Notes: generated from the letters alone by a model not told the origin. DNA of 64,000 nucleotides from Diadema setosum (GCA_033980235.1 CM067075.1:9206608-9270607), one strand, 5' to 3'; shown: positions 42,588 through 53,960, counted from the stretch's first letter. Program-made: numbers and translations.

Positions 42588-45007
42588 ATTTTTTTTTTTT
42601 TTTTGCACACGTCACAATTCAACAAGAGTCATACTTCCCATGAGCTTGACACTAAACAAATAAGGCCCATGAGTCTGACACTAGGCAAAAAAAAAAAAAA
42701 AAAAAAGAGCCCACGAGTCCGACACAACGCAAACAAGGCTCTTAAGTTTGACACAGAATTATTAGAGCAAAGAAGACCGAAGACCATTTTTTCAATGCTG
42801 ACCTCATTGACTTGTGGGAAGACCCCAAATGTTTAAAGCAGGGGAACAGATACAGGGATGATCCCCTTCGGATCCGAACCAAATTAGGATCATCTTTACA
42901 ATTTTTCTTTTTTTTTTTTTTAGAGGGGGGGGGGGTCCACACTGCTGAGGGTGCTTTCAAGTGTTTCATGGCAGATTCAGGGGTGTATCCTTTAGGCCGC
43001 AGCCAGGAATAGTTTATTGAGGACCAGGTTTAAGTTTTGATCTTCTTTTTGGAAACACGCATGATCACATTTTTATACAACTTTGGCAAGTGTTTTCGTC
43101 AGTGTCATAGAATAAAAACATATGGATGCCATGTCTCCCTGGGCCCTGAAGGTCTCCAAAGGCTTCCAACTTTGGTGCGTTCTCCCTAGGTAACAGTCTG
43201 CAAGACTGCATGGAAGGTAAACCTGAGATACTGGGGAGCTCTGAACCCATGGGTTTCTTGTTCAGAAAGTCATTGAGTGACAAGGCACCAAAATATGACA
43301 AAAAAAAAATTCCACACCAAACTCATGTAACTTTTGTTTATCAACTCATAGATAAACACTCTCATAATGAATTATTGATGTACTCTCCCTCTTCAAAAAA
43401 AAAAAATGCATGTATGCATTAAACATGAAGGCAAATTCCCACATTGTATGCAAATATGAGATGTTTGGAGTTAAAGTTATGTGACAATTGGTTCTGTTTG
43501 ATACTGTTTACATTGATTAATGGTCAGAGGCTTTATTTTAGGAAGTTATGGGTGGTACAGTACGTGCAAATTCATGCAACTATATAGGTATATAAGATAA
43601 TCATTAAGGTTGTCAAATATAAATGTTCTTTGCCCAACATTGTATGCATATGTATGATAAAGGAAGTGTATTCATATTAGTGATTTGAATAATCATAAAA
43701 TGATCTGATTCTGATTTTATTTCTGAATTTCCTTTTCATACATAAATGAAGTACAAAGTCAATTAAATAAACAAATTGAGCACAGTATAAATTGAATCTG
43801 ACAATTAAAGCAAATAAATGATTAATTCAAATATTAAACTTTTTTCCCTGATACAATTCAAAATGAAAATAAACTATTTTGTGCATACATTTATGCATAC
43901 ATAAGTTACAGTATATCTCTTGCTCAAAGACAAATCAGGCAATTCTTGATGTACAGAAATTCAGGAGACAATAGTCATAAGCAAGCGCTTGACGAGGACA
44001 ATGGGCTCAGAAATGATTGTCTAAACAATACAACATTGTAGGAATATAAGTCACTACTCACTGAGTGGCGAAAAAGTGCAGTAATGCAGATTTTCATTGA
44101 CTTACTCCTGAATGTTTAAGGTACTACAGCAATTACTCCTGGCAGTGAAGATAAGAGACACACAAAGAGACCCACTTTAATACAGATGAAATAATCGGGC
44201 ATGTACAAGCCATATGGCAGCCATTTTGCATATAATTATATGCATATATATGCAAATTATGTATGTAGGAATGCTTTTTGAGTAACAACTGACATCATGA
44301 TTGTGTTTATTGACGTGAAAAACACAGACATAGATGCCAAAATTTACTTTCTACAGGTTTTATGTACGGAGATGGCGGCCATTTTGAATGCATTTATATG
44401 CAAATTTAGGCAAATATTGTACAAAGAAATACTTTTGAGTTATTACTGATGTCATAATTGTACTCCTGACCTAAAAAAACATAGGTTTAGACACAAGAAT
44501 TGACTTTCTATGGCTTCTATGTCCCAAGATATAAGTATAAATAGGTTTTATGGCGGCCATTTTGAATTTATGCAAATTAGGCATTGATCCACCACTCGAA
44601 TTTTAGGGAACTGTTAATAATTATTATGTTGTTTTGAAAGCTCTTCCAGGTTAAATGCAAGTGGAATGGTTTCAGTTGCAATTTGTTTTGGGTTGACCCC
44701 CTTTTTTTCATATTTTGACTGGACTAATTATGCATAATGGTGTTTTGATAAAGAAACTAAGACATCAGAAACACCTGTCAACATCCGTTATCAGATCTAC
44801 GATTAAGAGAATTGATAATGAGAGTGTCATTATACATTCCCCTCCCTCAATACCTGATACATGGTCAAAGTACAGTACTACAACCCATTGTCGTTTTGCG
44901 TTCATCATTGTGTCAACGATATATACACTTGATGTGATTGTGTTGAACAATAACATTTTGGATGTCTCTCAAATTACAGGGAAAGAATAATAAATATCAA
45001 CTCCAAC

Positions 45008-45094
45008 ATGCCTGAATTGAGTAAGCCTGGTATGTACGGTCTACTGCTGATGTGTTTTTTCCGGGTCTGTTATACAGACACGCCACTTAAAATG
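45008..45094 (+). CDS. TNFR-like copy 1, exon 1: signal peptide
   Basis: ATG in ccaacATGc context begins MPELSKPGMYGLLLMC, a short polar start then a hydrophobic core ending FFRVCYTDT. The donor GTGAGT starts at 45,095, phase 0. The identical-length exon in copy 2 (61,815-61,901) differs by Leu to Pro near its end. Confidence 0.8.
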
Positions 45095-46909
45095 GTGAGT
45101 ATTCCACCTTTCAAATGTAACGGTTGAATTGCTATATGCATATATATTATTTGCATAGATTTGATAATGTATATGAAATGTACATACATACTAACAGACA
45201 AATGGATATGTACAATCGACGTATTATGGTTATACAAGATCAATATGTGTGTAGCGTTTGTAAGATTCTCTGCAATTATCGTTGATAACTCAATTATGCA
45301 CCCTTCTGGCGACATTTCATAAAGCATTTTGTCCGACAAACTTGTCGGACAAATTTGCTCTCAGCCAATCAGATGCAAGGACCTCAGTAGCTTGCAACAG
45401 TTTGTCAAAAAAATATCCGACCAGAAACGCTTCATGAAAATTAATGTCCCCCTGATCTATGTAACTCGTTACATTCCGTTGCTCAAATTCGAGAAAATAT
45501 ATGGGCTGCAGAGTTTCGACAATAAACGTCGAGATGAATGAGATTTATTCTTCAATCTTCTCACCAGTGATTCCCTATTTTTTTTCTCTCTTTTTAAAGG
45601 ACAAGTCCACCTTCATATACACGTGGATTGAGTTAATGCAGCAATATTAGTAGAACACGTCAATGAAAGGTTGGGGAAAATCAGACATTCCGTTCAATAG
45701 TTATGAATTTTGAAAGTATCTGCGCAGTCACTGCTGAATGAGAAGACTACTACAGTGTATGATGTTACGTGCGTACAACGATATAAGGAAAATTATAAAG
45801 AGAATTTCACGAGATTCTACCTTTTGGAAAAGTGCACATTTCCTCGACTCGTCACTGACGCATGTTAAGGGTATTATCATTCCCCCTGCCTTCTGAAAGA
45901 GGGAAGTCAAGTGTTCTTTTATTATGCAAGAAAAATAAAAATATCTTGAATTTTCCTTATGTTTTCTTAATATCGTTGGACACATGATACATCACACGCT
46001 GTAGTAGTCTTCTTATCCAGTAGTGACTATTAAAGCAGAAACTTTAAAAATTCATCACTTTGAAACGGATTGTCTGATTTTCCTCAAACTCTTGCTGATG
46101 TGTTCTATTAATATTATTGCTGCATTCACTCAATCCACACGAAGGTGAACTTGTCCTTTAAATTTACTTCGCAGCAGTGGGATTGTGAGTTTGACTCACA
46201 GATGTGGTACGACGAGGGTCCCGAGTGCCCGAATGGAGCGACAGGCCTCAAACTCTGCCCGGCGGGGCAGGTGAAGAATAAAAGCTTACTGATAAAGGAG
46301 TGCATCAGTGAGGATGAAGAAAAGACGAATATGTGAGGGAATCTTTTCACTTCATACCCCATCTTCTCCCCTCACTCTTTTAGATAATCCTAATAGTGAG
46401 CAGGTACTGTCTCAAAGTCTTTTACTTTGATGTGTATAAAATACCCCAATACACACACACACACACAAACAAACAAACAAACAAACACATACACACACAA
46501 GTAGGCCAGAATAAACAGCCAGACTATACGAAATAAAAAAAAAAAAAAAACAATGCAGTTATTTATACTTATTCATGGGGGTGAGTCCTGTTTTCTGTTT
46601 TGTTTTGTTTTTAATGTTTCTTGCCTTTGCCTTTCTGTATTACTTATTTGTTTGTGTGTCGTTCGTGTGTTTTTGGATTTTTTTTTTTTTTTTGGGGGGG
46701 GGAGGGGGGTTCTTGGTGCTTTGTCTTAGAGCATGATCTCGACAGTTCCGTGTCCTTATTATGTGGTCGATCCCTTGACTTTTTTAAACTACTGCAACGA
46801 TCTTTGCGTCAGCGTTTTTGTTGTTTGTTGGTTTTCCTTTCTTTCTTTATTTATTTACTATTTATTTATTTATTTATTCATCTATTTGTTTATTTATTTA
46901 TTTATTCAT

Positions 46910-46940
<31 letters not shown>

Positions 46941-46957
46941 TTCATCTATAAATTTGT

Positions 46958-47008
<51 letters not shown>

Positions 47009-48906
47009 TTGATATCTTTGCTACTGTTTTTATTGTTTTCTTTCCTCTGGTCTGTTTTGTAAGAAAACAAGGCATGATGCGACATGTAACGGTTTCCAAA
47101 ATCTTGTGATGAATACCACTCAACATGTCCAATCAAGATTCGTACTCTCGTGTTACATTGTGGAAGATAATCATGTATTTCTGAATTGTTTCTCTCGATT
47201 TGTTTGATTCTATCAACCTGTAGATGTGCAAACTGTCCAGATAAACACTACATATCAAAGTATAATCGGTGCACAGAGTGCCACATGTGTTCGGATTGTG
47301 GAGAAAATGAACAAGTTAAGATTCATTGCACCAGGGATATTGACACAGTCTGTGAGAGCATCATTCCAATGACGTCAACTGCTTCATGGTACCAGACCTC
47401 ATGGTACCAGACCAGTCCAACATCTCTGCCAATTTGTGAAAACGGTGAGAATACACGGAGTATTATATTTATTATAGTGATAAGACAAGTATAGGCCTAT
47501 ATCTGAGACACAAATGAGCTCTGAAATCACAGGGCCTAGAAATGTACGGTTTTCTATAAAGAAGGTTGTTGGTTGATTCTGTCAAAATGCTTCAGTACTC
47601 ATAGTTTCCTTTATCGCTGTGCTTGAAATGTGCATTAGAAAATTTATACTGTTACACTAAAAATGATAACGAGAATATAGATTATGGAAATGAATGAACA
47701 ATGATAGCAAGAAGAGATTTAAATGACGTGCATTTAAATTTTATTTAATATGCAAAAGTCACATTGTACTTTACTTTGTTTATGTACAGATGTCATGTTG
47801 AATACTTTCGTCGGAAATGAAATAAAATGAAATGAAATGAAATGGAATGGAATGACAGAGAGAGGGATTTGAATATGTACTCTGCGTAAAATGTGTGTGT
47901 AGAGTGGGTGGTGGATGTAATTCCAAACACCAATCTGTAACAGCTTTTAACTAATTGCACTGGTAATCGACAATTCGGTAAGCTAGGACTAATATAATTG
48001 GCTCTGAAAAACACTAGGATAGGTATCCTCTGCAAGCATTGTAATAATGGACGTATAGTAATGGTAATTGTCAAAGTAATCCTAATTTGAGTTACAGAAT
48101 ACTACTGCCAAAAACCAAAATCTTAACCGCGATAATTGTAGGCTATAGTGCTAATAGATAGTGACGATACGTATTTTTACCCTTTTTGCCGTTGTCTAGT
48201 TATTGGTTTTCTTTTTGTTTCGACATATTTTTCTTTTGTCATTCTCTTTTTTCAATCATTTCACAGAGACTGGTAAATATCAACGTCTTGCATATGCGAT
48301 GATGTCACTGTGGCTTATATTTGTTGGCATCTCTGTGGTCCTCTGCATCAAAATATGTAGAAATAGAAGGTAGGACCTACAGTTGAGGGGATCGGTGCAA
48401 TATGGTGCTAACCCACACAATAGTCATTTTGAGATAATCGAAGGCCAATTTTTTGATTAACGAACATTTACATACTCAAGATTCAATAGTTTCTTGAAGA
48501 AATTTATTAATTGATATTTTGGTGGATTCAAGAGGATATTTAAAATCACATTTCGAATATGTGGCTTAGCACTTTATTGCAGCCAAATCCATCATGTATA
48601 CAAATATCAATACCTCTTCGCTCAAAATGGAAAATTAATGTAAGATTTGAGTTTCCCTCCTTTGTGACGTGAAATTAAAACAAGATATACTTTTTTTCTA
48701 CAGTCTCTAATGTGTAATCTGTGTGAACTTATGAAGACACACTTTGCATATATTTCAGACAAGCACAGGATCAATCATGTACGCTTAAAGACATCTTGAA
48801 ATATGGAGATTTTAATTCAACAATTCAAGTTTTAAAAAGACAAAACATTCACTGTCATAAGAGTAATATAATTTGTCGGGGGGGGGGGGGGGGCATGTCG
48901 CATTGA
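45008..48906 (+). CDS. TNF-receptor-like type I membrane protein, copy 1 (five exons)
   Basis: Join of 45,008-45,094, 46,175-46,332, 47,224-47,444, 48,267-48,369 and 48,759-48,906: 238 codons plus TGA, with every junction GT/AG and in phase. Exon 1 gives a signal peptide (MYGLLLMCFFRVCYTDT). Exons 2-3 give a cysteine-rich ectodomain, including a canonical TNFR module: CPDKHYISKYNRCTECHMC, then CGENEQVKIHCTRDIDTVCE. A Ser/Thr-rich stalk holds a tandem WYQTS. Exon 4 encodes the membrane helix (MMSLWLIFVGISVVLCIKI) followed by basic residues. Exon 5 gives a short cytosolic tail with no death domain visible. Family knowledge makes it a probable ligand-binding surface receptor; the ligand is unknown. 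AATAAA lies at 49,091-49,096. The final exon is the least certain part because the frame crosses a 16-G run just before the stop. Confidence 0.8.
45314..45441. mobile_element. Short hairpin MITE, TTTCATAAAGC ends
   Basis: CATTTCATAAAGCATTTTGT at the left and ACGCTTCATGAAA at the right are inverted copies, with TTGTCCGAC blocks inside. About 125 bp, in intron 1. The copy in the duplicate gene is at about 62,116-62,242, so it predates the duplication. A related end appears at about 53,562. Confidence 0.65.
45598..46157. mobile_element. TTAA MITE (family P1-like, AGGACAAGTCCACC ends)
   Basis: TTAA at 45,594-45,597 and 46,158-46,161. The ends AGGACAAGTCCACCTTCATA and the inverse are followed by long inverted arms sharing the 'gattgagt.aatgcagcaa' and 'agtctcctcatccag'-type blocks with the 59,271 element. 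It ends 17 bp before exon 2. The same insertion is in the duplicate gene (62,398-62,953). Confidence 0.9.
46175..46332 (+). CDS. TNFR-like copy 1, exon 2: first cysteine-rich segment
   Basis: The acceptor is tttacttcgcAG at 46,173-46,174; the donor GTGAGG starts at 46,333, phase 2. It encodes QWDCEFDSQMWYDEGPECPN, then LKLCPAGQ and KECISEDEEKTN. The alternative donor GTGAAG at 46,271 would leave phase 0 and break the frame into exon 3, so the longer exon is preferred. Confidence 0.78.
46846..47010. repeat. TTTA tetranucleotide tract
   Basis: (TTTA)n with TTCA variants in intron 2 of the TNFR-like gene. The counterpart in copy 2 is at 63,700-63,823 and differs in length. Confidence 0.95.
47224..47444 (+). 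CDS. TNFR-like copy 1, exon 3: canonical TNFR module and stalk
   Basis: The acceptor is ttctatcaacctgtAG at 47,222-47,223; the donor GTGAGA starts at 47,445, phase 1. Seven cysteines after the first show the Cx2C...Cx2Cx2Cx2C...C...TxC pattern of a TNFR cysteine-rich domain (NRCTECHMCSDCGENEQ, then IHCTRDIDTVCE). The stalk carries a 15-nt direct repeat encoding SWYQT twice. Confidence 0.88.
48267..48369 (+). CDS. TNFR-like copy 1, exon 4: transmembrane helix
   Basis: The acceptor is caatcatttcacAG at 48,265-48,266; the donor GTAGGA starts at 48,370, phase 2. It encodes YQRLAYAMMSLWLIFVGISV, then VLCIKICRNR: one membrane span followed by a positive stop-transfer. Confidence 0.85.
48759..48906 (+). 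CDS. TNFR-like copy 1, exon 5: short cytosolic tail (tentative)
   Basis: The acceptor is catatatttcAG at 48,757-48,758. The frame gives QAQDQSCTLKDILKYGDFNS, then IQVLKRQNIHCHKS, a 16-G run read as glycines, then MSH and TGA at 48,904-48,906. G-run length errors would change the end. No death domain or clear TRAF-binding motif is seen. Confidence 0.5.
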
Positions 48907-49099
48907 GGACTGTACATCTTTCGTGTACCTGAAAGCAGGGAAAGGGTCCCTTCTTCAGCATCATGCATGTAACGCGCGTTTAGCATCAATAATATGGAAA
49001 TGAGAAAAAAAATCAAGTAAAAGGGTATCAGTATCATTCTAGAGGTGATGATGTACTTTGATAAAGATAGTAAAATACCAAGAAATACACAATAAAGCC

Positions 49100-51430
49100 T
49101 TGTTAAGGTAGGTTGGTTTTCTTGTTTATGGTATTAAAATCACCACTAGTACTGCACAATCCTTATTTGTGTGAGGACGAATTTACAAAAACAACAACAA
49201 CAAAATAAAAGCGATGTTGTATGAGGATGGTGTACAGGCCCCAATGAATCCCCCACACATTCGTTGTTAAATGCCACAGTGTGAAACTATGCAAGAAAGT
49301 TCTTATCACATAATGAATGACTAACTCTTGATTACAAAAAAAAAAATCCATAAAAGGAACAATTCCAAAAAGTGGAATCAAATGAATTCTCTTTAGAAGT
49401 CTGAACACTTATAAATTACTTATATTTGGATAGACTATACATGGTGGAATACAATGTGTTGAATCAAGGAGGTTCTAGAGAATGGAGTCACAACTGTCTC
49501 ATTTCCTTTGCTAGATGTTCGATGCCGCCGCTCAGAAATATTTGAAGCATGTGCCAAACAGGATCTGCAACGCAGATAGGAAGACAATTGACTCGTGCCT
49601 CATTGCATAATCACCAGCCACTTTCAAAGGAAGATATGTCTTTGTGATAGTAATTACTTTTCGCTATCCCTTCTTATAAAAGGTAGATGGCACAGACACG
49701 AGGATGCGCGAATAGAAATTGAGCAAAAAATGTTGAAATAAAGATGAAAATTACTCGACTGGGCATACCCGAGCACTAATGTGATATATCTATCAATAAA
49801 GAATTATACTTGAAGATTATTCCATATTAGTTTCATTTGTGGAAATTAAGCGGAAAACTGATAAAAGCAGCTTTCCAGGATGGTACAGTTTTAAACATTT
49901 TCACATGATATTTATTTATTTATTTCAGTTTTATTTCCACAGGGTAGTCTCATCAAGACCAGCAGGTCCTGCTCTTCCAGTGAGCCCTGCCCATGATACA
50001 GCTCTGATTTACACTTTTGCGCAAATTTCTGGACGGAATTGACTTTTGTTTTACATGTTTTATCATTACGTAAAATTTCATTTCATTTAATAAATAAATA
50101 AGCAAAATATGGCCAACACTATGAAAGTTCCAAAATGAATCTTCAGATTGCTCAGCAAGACGGCGGCTTGGAACATCGATCATCAAAGGCACAAGTGCAC
50201 CTGTGGAATTCATTCAATTGTACATCAATAGAAATCTGACAACTGTTTGAATAATTGCAGCCAGTTGGAAAATCAATGAGCAACATGCATTGTATTTTCG
50301 AATGTTTTCTATTATAATGGTTGATGGGGTTTCAGGGATTGACACAAAAAGCTAAGCTTGAAATTATGACAAGCCTGAAAGAAATCTGTTATCTGTATCT
50401 ACTTACTTCAATACAAGAGGTGAAGGTGCATTTGCGTGGTGGGGGAGGGGCTGGGGACAGAGCAGGAGAAGTTTGGCCTTCAGAGTGTGTTTTAAAACCT
50501 TTATGTTAGGTTTAGGCATGAAATATATAGAAATAATTACAAAAGTATTTGCTCAATGCACACAAAAGCATATATTTATATGTTTAATTCATTACATATC
50601 TATACTTATTAACATTTCTTTTACACCTTTTTTTTTTAAAAAAAAGAGGTCAGAAATCATTTCCTGTTTGGGAAAGATGATTCCACAGACTGTGCCTAAT
50701 TCCGTGGTGCAGGTAGTCTTGACTCGTTCATTCATTACTCATTCCGAGCAATACTAGCACTCTGTGAATCGATTATCCTTTCTACTGGTGAAAAAAAAAT
50801 AAAACGAGAGAAACAATTTATAAATACATGCTTATCTTCCACAACATAACACAAGAGCACGAATCTTTATTAGGTAAGCCGTATTCATCATAATATTTTA
50901 CAGAAACCGTTCTCATGCCGCATCATGCCTTGTTTATATCACAACAGATCCCCAATAATACAAACAAACTAACAAACAAACAATCAACGTGCAATTGAAA
51001 AAGGGTCAATTTATCTATAATTCCCAAATGGACATGGAACTGCCAAGATCATACTCCATAACAACAAAGCAAAGCAAAGAATACCCCATAAGCAGAAAAG
51101 AAAGGAAGAAAAACAGGAAACCCGCATCTAATAAGTCAATAACTGACTAATTTCTTTCTCTTTTTCATGCTTCGTCTTGTTGTTTATGAAGCAAGACGGA
51201 TTGAAATAACTCGGATGTGATTGAGGGGGTCGGTGCGATATATTGCTAACCCACGCTTTTGTGAAAAATGAGTTATATGCTTTTACACCATCCTGAATCA
51301 CTGCTCTATAATCCATGAAAATGCCATCTTGAAATTCAATCATTAAGTGGGTCTATTAATGCAGGCACCTTTTTGCCCCGAAAGAAAAAAATCACATCTT
51401 CTAAGCAGGAAAATAGTGCTAAGCCACACT
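49100..51430. other. Intergenic; possible minus-strand retroelement tail at 49,905-50,040
   Basis: Mostly featureless. Near 49,905-49,930 a (TTTA)n run is followed by cagttttatttccacaggg, which in reverse looks like a polyadenylated 3' tail. A motif near 51,217 (gggggtcggtgcgatata) is related to one at 48,388, suggesting a dispersed repeat. Confidence 0.35.
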
Positions 51431-51882
51431 TTTCAAGATGGTGACCACCATGGCAGTAGACAGAAGAGTGTCTGAAACAGAACTAAATGAGGACAGTGAG
51501 CAGACTTTTTCATCTGAAGAAATGGGTGATTCTGATTCATCATATGCCTACACTCTTCTGAAAGTTATGAAAGTGGAGATGAGGCAAGCATTAATGAAAA
51601 TTAAAGCATTTAGTGAATAATTTTTGTTAATTTTTGTACTGTTGGTGTTAGCACTATTTTCATGCTTAGTCTATTGATCATGACATTTTTGCCATTTTTA
51701 AAATTTTTGTTGAACTTAACAGGAAAATACTGCAATCATTGGTTTTAGGAGTATCTTAGCATTGTGCCTCATGACCTATAAGAAAATTAACCAACGTTCA
51801 TAGTCTGTCCCAACACCTTAAAGTTTCATTAGTGGGTCAACACTTTATTGACTTTTTTTTTTTTTTTTTTTTTTTTTTACAG

Positions 51883-52070
51883 GCAAACTTACACGGGGCC
51901 TTAAATACAACTCGGGAGGAAGAACTGAGCCCCCTTAAACCACGGAAAAGAATCAGAAATGTTGATCACTGGAAGCCAGCAAAGACAAAACGCCGCCGTA
52001 AAATCAATTCATTTGCTTCAAATTTCCTAAGCACTCCCTGCCTTTGTCGATGCAGCAGTGCTTCCATGTA
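51883..52070 (+). CDS. Possible terminal exon with basic domain, perhaps transposon-derived
   Basis: After a long T-run and acAG at 51,881-51,882, an open frame runs 62 codons to TAG at 52,068-52,070, with a basic stretch KPRKRIRNVDHWKPAKTKRR. The R-N-x(3)-W-K pattern recalls basic segments common in invertebrate transposon-associated proteins. A second frame, 51,438-51,620, is acidic (MAVDRRVSETELNEDSEQT) but ends in its own stop, and no clean joining was found. Function unknown. Confidence 0.25.
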
Positions 52071-52399
52071 GTTTCTTACATGCCAGAGACACAATACTTA
52101 CATGTTAGACACCCTGGAAAGGATGTTATCTTTATAACGTACATTTAAAGGTTATTTTTCAAATCTGAAGAAAATATAACACTGTTGTACAAAATAAGAG
52201 TATTCATAGTTCCACATTGTGGATATCTCTGCGGTTTCTCAATTTAAGTCAATAAATGTTGGAAGCAATCAAAACATTATTTAAAGCATCAATTCTGATA
52301 GTTGTTTTTGTTTAAAATCGTAATATGGTTTTGAGTCAATAGCTTCCTTTTTTCCACCACTGAATGTACCCTATAAACTTAGCATTTGTCATGCATTTT

Positions 52400-53240
52400 T
52401 TATAGAGAAGTCTCCATGTTGGACAGAAAAGAAAAATGACTTTGCTGTATTCTGTTACAAATGTCAGAGTTATGTTTCACATGATTGGTTTCAAAAGATT
52501 GCTTCAAAAGGAAGGCTTCCTTGAAATCAAGTGGGGGTCAAATGAATGACGAAACATATTGAAAGTAATCAAGGTATTTTTTTTTTCATGTGTGATTTTG
52601 TAGTGCATCGAAATAGCTTCCTTTATCTCGTGTAATGTTCCAAAATGCTTTTTCCTGATCCAATTGTGATCTAAAAACGTTGGGTCTAGGGCAATTACCC
52701 CCTTGGCAATTACCCCGCACCCTTCCCCTGGCCCTAATCCTAATCCTAATCCTGAACCTAATCCTATCCCTAACTCAAACTCCTAACCCTAACCCTAACC
52801 CTAACCCTAACCCTAATCTTTACTCTAAGCTTACCACTAACCAATATTTAGCCGGGGGGTAATTGCCCTCTGGGGGTAATTGCCCGGATACGAAAAACGT
52901 TATGTACAGATGGTTGTTTGCTTGGTCGTGTGATTTTTTTTCGCCTTCATGAATTTCATGCATTAAGAAATCTCCACGTTGGAGAGAAAAATGACTTTCC
53001 TGTATTCTGTTACAAATTTCAGTGTTATTTTTCACATGCTTGTTTTCAAGATTGCTTTCAAAAAAGAGAGTTTCCTTAAGAGTAATTGGGAGTTTTGTGA
53101 TATTGACGAAACTATTGAAAGCATAGATTTTTCAGTTTTTCATGTATGATTTTGTCATCGTAATGGCTTTTATATAGTAACAAGTCTGTTGTTCCTAAAC
53201 AATTTTTATGATCCAAATGTGACCTGAAAACGTGCATATG
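52400..53240. repeat. Diverged direct duplication flanking a telomere-like insert
   Basis: The block at about 52,390-52,680 (tctccatgttgga, gactttgctgtattctgtta, then gatctaaaaacgt) recurs diverged at about 52,965-53,233 (tctccacgttgga, gactttcctgtattctgtta, then gacctgaaaacgt). The telomere-like element lies between them. Confidence 0.75.
52689..52887. repeat. Inverted repeat with telomere-like (CCCTAA)n core
   Basis: The left arm is AGGGCAATTACCCCC then GGCAATTACCCC (52,688-52,716). The right arm is GGGGGTAATTGCCCTC then GGGGGTAATTGCCC (52,854-52,885). The middle holds degenerate CCTAAT units, then five perfect CCCTAA units (about 52,784-52,814). It is interstitial, not a chromosome end. 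Confidence 0.85.
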
Positions 53241-53639
53241 GGTAAATGTGCATATACAAACCAACTGGGTAGGTGTATTGTCAGTTACAATCTATTTTGG
53301 TCTTATTCAACCAAGGAGGTTTAATACATTGGAGTTCAAAAGCCTGTGTTATATCACTGTGTCAAAATGTACCCGATGGTGATAGTTTCATCATATCTTG
53401 AATATATATTTTCATTGTGAAATTTTGTTCGAGGAAAAGCTGCAGAAACTAATAAATAAAATGAAATAGGGTAAAATGGAACGAAATGAAATTACGTATC
53501 GAGGGCCAAATGCCGCAGCCCCAACTGCCTTATTGTCCGTCCATGCAGGCCAGTCCAACATTTCATAAAGGCGTTATCATGACAACTTCCGATTCTGTGA
53601 TATTGATTTTTATACACAGAGTAGTGACAAGACGGTAAC

Positions 53640-53960
53640 AATATCGTTGTAGTTCTTCATTCTCAAGGTTCGTTAGTCCGAACCATATTTCATTTTGCGG
53701 ACTACCGAACCTTCGAAATAACAAATGTCATTTCATTTTCTGATTAACGTAATTTAATTTCGTTTCGAATTAATGAACCTTTAGAGTAACGAACCTCATA
53801 TCATTTTAGGACCGAAGAACCTTTGGAATAACGAATAAAAATTAATGTTCGATAGCGATCCCTATTTCGTTTTTGGACTAACGAACGTCTAAAAAGGCCT
53901 ATACGGAATTCGTGTGGTTCGGAATAACAAACCTTTGGAATAACGAATATCAACCGACAA
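53640..53960. repeat. Degenerate GAACCTTTGGAATAACGAA repeat patch
   Basis: Several inexact copies of 'gaacctttggaataacgaa' and 'ttcgttttxggactaacgaac' in both orientations. It is probably the remains of a short inverted-repeat element; no boundaries could be set. Confidence 0.5.

Larger units (their letters stand above)
40828..44726. mobile_element. 3.9-kb foldback (giant palindrome) element
   Basis: The ends are GAGTCCAGTCAAAATATG and the inverse of TAGTCCAGTCAAAATATG, with ATT on both sides (40,825-40,827 and 44,727-44,729). Copy 2 of the duplication has a single ATT at the empty site, about 61,533-61,535. The arms pair from the ends to near the centre: 40,828-42,370 versus 42,850-44,726. 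An extra block of about 540 bp sits in the right arm (about 43,705-44,265). Mirror-image ORFs occur in the arms. No transposase family is recognised. Confidence 0.85.
26820..47187. repeat. Segmental duplication, copy 1
   Basis: Collinear, same-orientation match to 55,325-64,000. It starts about 'gaattaacaaacttcatt' and continues at least to the bases just before exon 3 of the TNFR-like gene, where the window cuts copy 2. By eye the unbroken blocks are very similar. Copy 1 is longer because of the 28,556-30,512, 32,063-36,978, 38,500-40,270 and 40,828-44,726 insertions or duplications. Confidence 0.93.

Noticed and set aside
45070..45339. Minus-strand ORF starting MSDKMLYEMSPEGC
   Set aside because: It overlaps the MITE and intron 1 of the receptor gene; its copy at 61,848-62,141 is frameshifted at the end. 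Explained by the duplication, not coding.
46271..46276. Alternative donor GTGAAG ending receptor exon 2 early
   Set aside because: It gives phase 0, incompatible with exon 3, which needs two bases before its first codon; GTGAGG at 46,333 fits.
52780..52815. A chromosome end
   Set aside because: Only about five perfect CCCTAA units, flanked on both sides by ordinary sequence and inverted arms.
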